From assembly GCA_030625685.1 (NCBI GenBank), contig DAOUQJ010000007.1, forward strand, positions 1-64,000: a stretch of 64,000 nt of DNA, written 5' to 3'. Of the stretch, positions 63,806-64,000 are shown one piece after another. How positions within the stretch are numbered: the stretch's first letter is position 1; each line of letters starts with the position of its first letter. Origin of the DNA: Oscillospiraceae bacterium (GTDB lineage Bacteria; Bacillota; Clostridia; Oscillospirales; Oscillospiraceae). The position numbers and the translations under genes were made by a program. Below the pieces are notes generated by a model. The model was not told the origin of the DNA. It made no database searches and was given only the letters and a program-made list of their open reading frames with translations.

Positions 63806-64000
63806 ATGAAAGAGCAAACAAAAAAAGTACAGTATTTCTTAGGTGCAAACTCTGCGGATGGATTTGTTTCTTTTTACGATCAGTTAATCAATGAAGAAGA
63901 AGCGAGAGCTTTCTATATTCTAAAAGGTGGCCCAGGTTGTGGAAAATCGACCTTAATGAAAAAAGTTGGCGCGCATATGGAACAGTTGGGTTTTTGCGTT
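63806..64000 (+). CDS. P-loop ATPase, PRK06851-like, N-terminal part
   Basis: The first 65 residues are in the window; the gene continues past the right edge. ATG 63806 follows CGGAGGA. 'VQYFLGANSADGFVSFYDQL' then Walker A 'ILKGGPGCGKSTLMKKVGA' identify a two-domain ATPase family of unknown function that I recall as PRK06851. This is the part missing from the relic at 34956-35783, so the intact and decayed copies are complementary in coverage. Confidence 0.75.
   Translation, partial: MKEQTKKVQYFLGANSADGFVSFYDQLINEEEARAFYILKGGPGCGKSTLMKKVGAHMEQLGFCV

Overview
The window reads as chromosomal DNA of an AT-rich, endospore-forming member of the Clostridia (Firmicutes). The evidence is a spoIIIA operon, spoVT, ylbJ, strong Shine-Dalgarno sites, a CIRCE/HrcA heat-shock operon, whiA, an ECF transporter core module and many DUF families that I associate with Clostridia (DUF815, DUF4364, DUF4330, DUF5711, DUF6514). 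Genus-level placement is not possible from what I can see. I found no rRNA, tRNA, CRISPR array, prophage or intact insertion sequence.

Layout. 1-521 is the start of an AEC-family permease running off the left edge. 797-10261 is a branched-chain amino acid operon (leader peptide and attenuator, then ilvB, ilvN, ilvC, ilvD, ilvE, a DUF815 AAA protein, ilvA, ridA). 10356-16583 is the heat-shock operon hrcA-grpE-dnaK-dnaJ under one CIRCE element, followed by a PHP phosphatase and rpiB. 16594-18281 has a cysteine-rich protein (possible spore-surface protein) divergent from a DUF4364 regulator. 18301-21062 is a polar amino acid ABC transporter. 21084-26980 (minus) is whiA-dnaE-cls. 27509-30795 is spoIIIAC to spoIIIAH, with no spoIIIAA or spoIIIAB in front of it. 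30891-32222 is the CCA-adding enzyme. 32502-34813 is a long leader, an APC permease and a small membrane protein. 34956-35783 is a decayed copy of a P-loop ATPase whose intact relative starts at 63806. 35834-38868 holds a small cysteine protein, ylbJ, apbE and spoVT. 39228-40995 is an ArsR regulator with a pyridine-nucleotide-disulfide oxidoreductase. 41092-43826 is a 2-hydroxyacid dehydrogenase, phenylacetate-CoA ligase and ACT-domain protein. 44031-45578 is hlyIII-degV. 45639-54222 (minus) is a methyltransferase, ecfA1-ecfA2-ecfT, truA, a DUF5711 protein, cvpA and a ClpE-type unfoldase. The remainder has a DivIVA-like coiled-coil protein, a 61-residue protein behind a textbook sigma-G promoter, a glycosyltransferase-CsaB fusion, DUF4330, a second cls, mntP, tcdA, a PrsA/SurA-like protein, a DUF6514 gene behind Spo0A boxes, and the intact P-loop ATPase.

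How the parts work together. IlvA makes 2-oxobutyrate, IlvBN, IlvC, IlvD and IlvE make isoleucine, valine and leucine precursors, and RidA clears the reactive enamine made by IlvA. The Hsp70 machine is under HrcA control. Sporulation genes are scattered through the window, and several uncharacterised genes carry sporulation-type control sequences, which is the most productive lead here: the 61-residue gene (sigma-G), the cysteine-rich gene (possible sigma-K) and the DUF6514 gene (Spo0A boxes). No large undescribed multi-gene system is evident; the most interesting items are these candidate spore genes, the ilv leader peptide, the truncated spoIIIA operon, the ATPase relic with both P-loops lost, and the structured leader in front of the APC permease.
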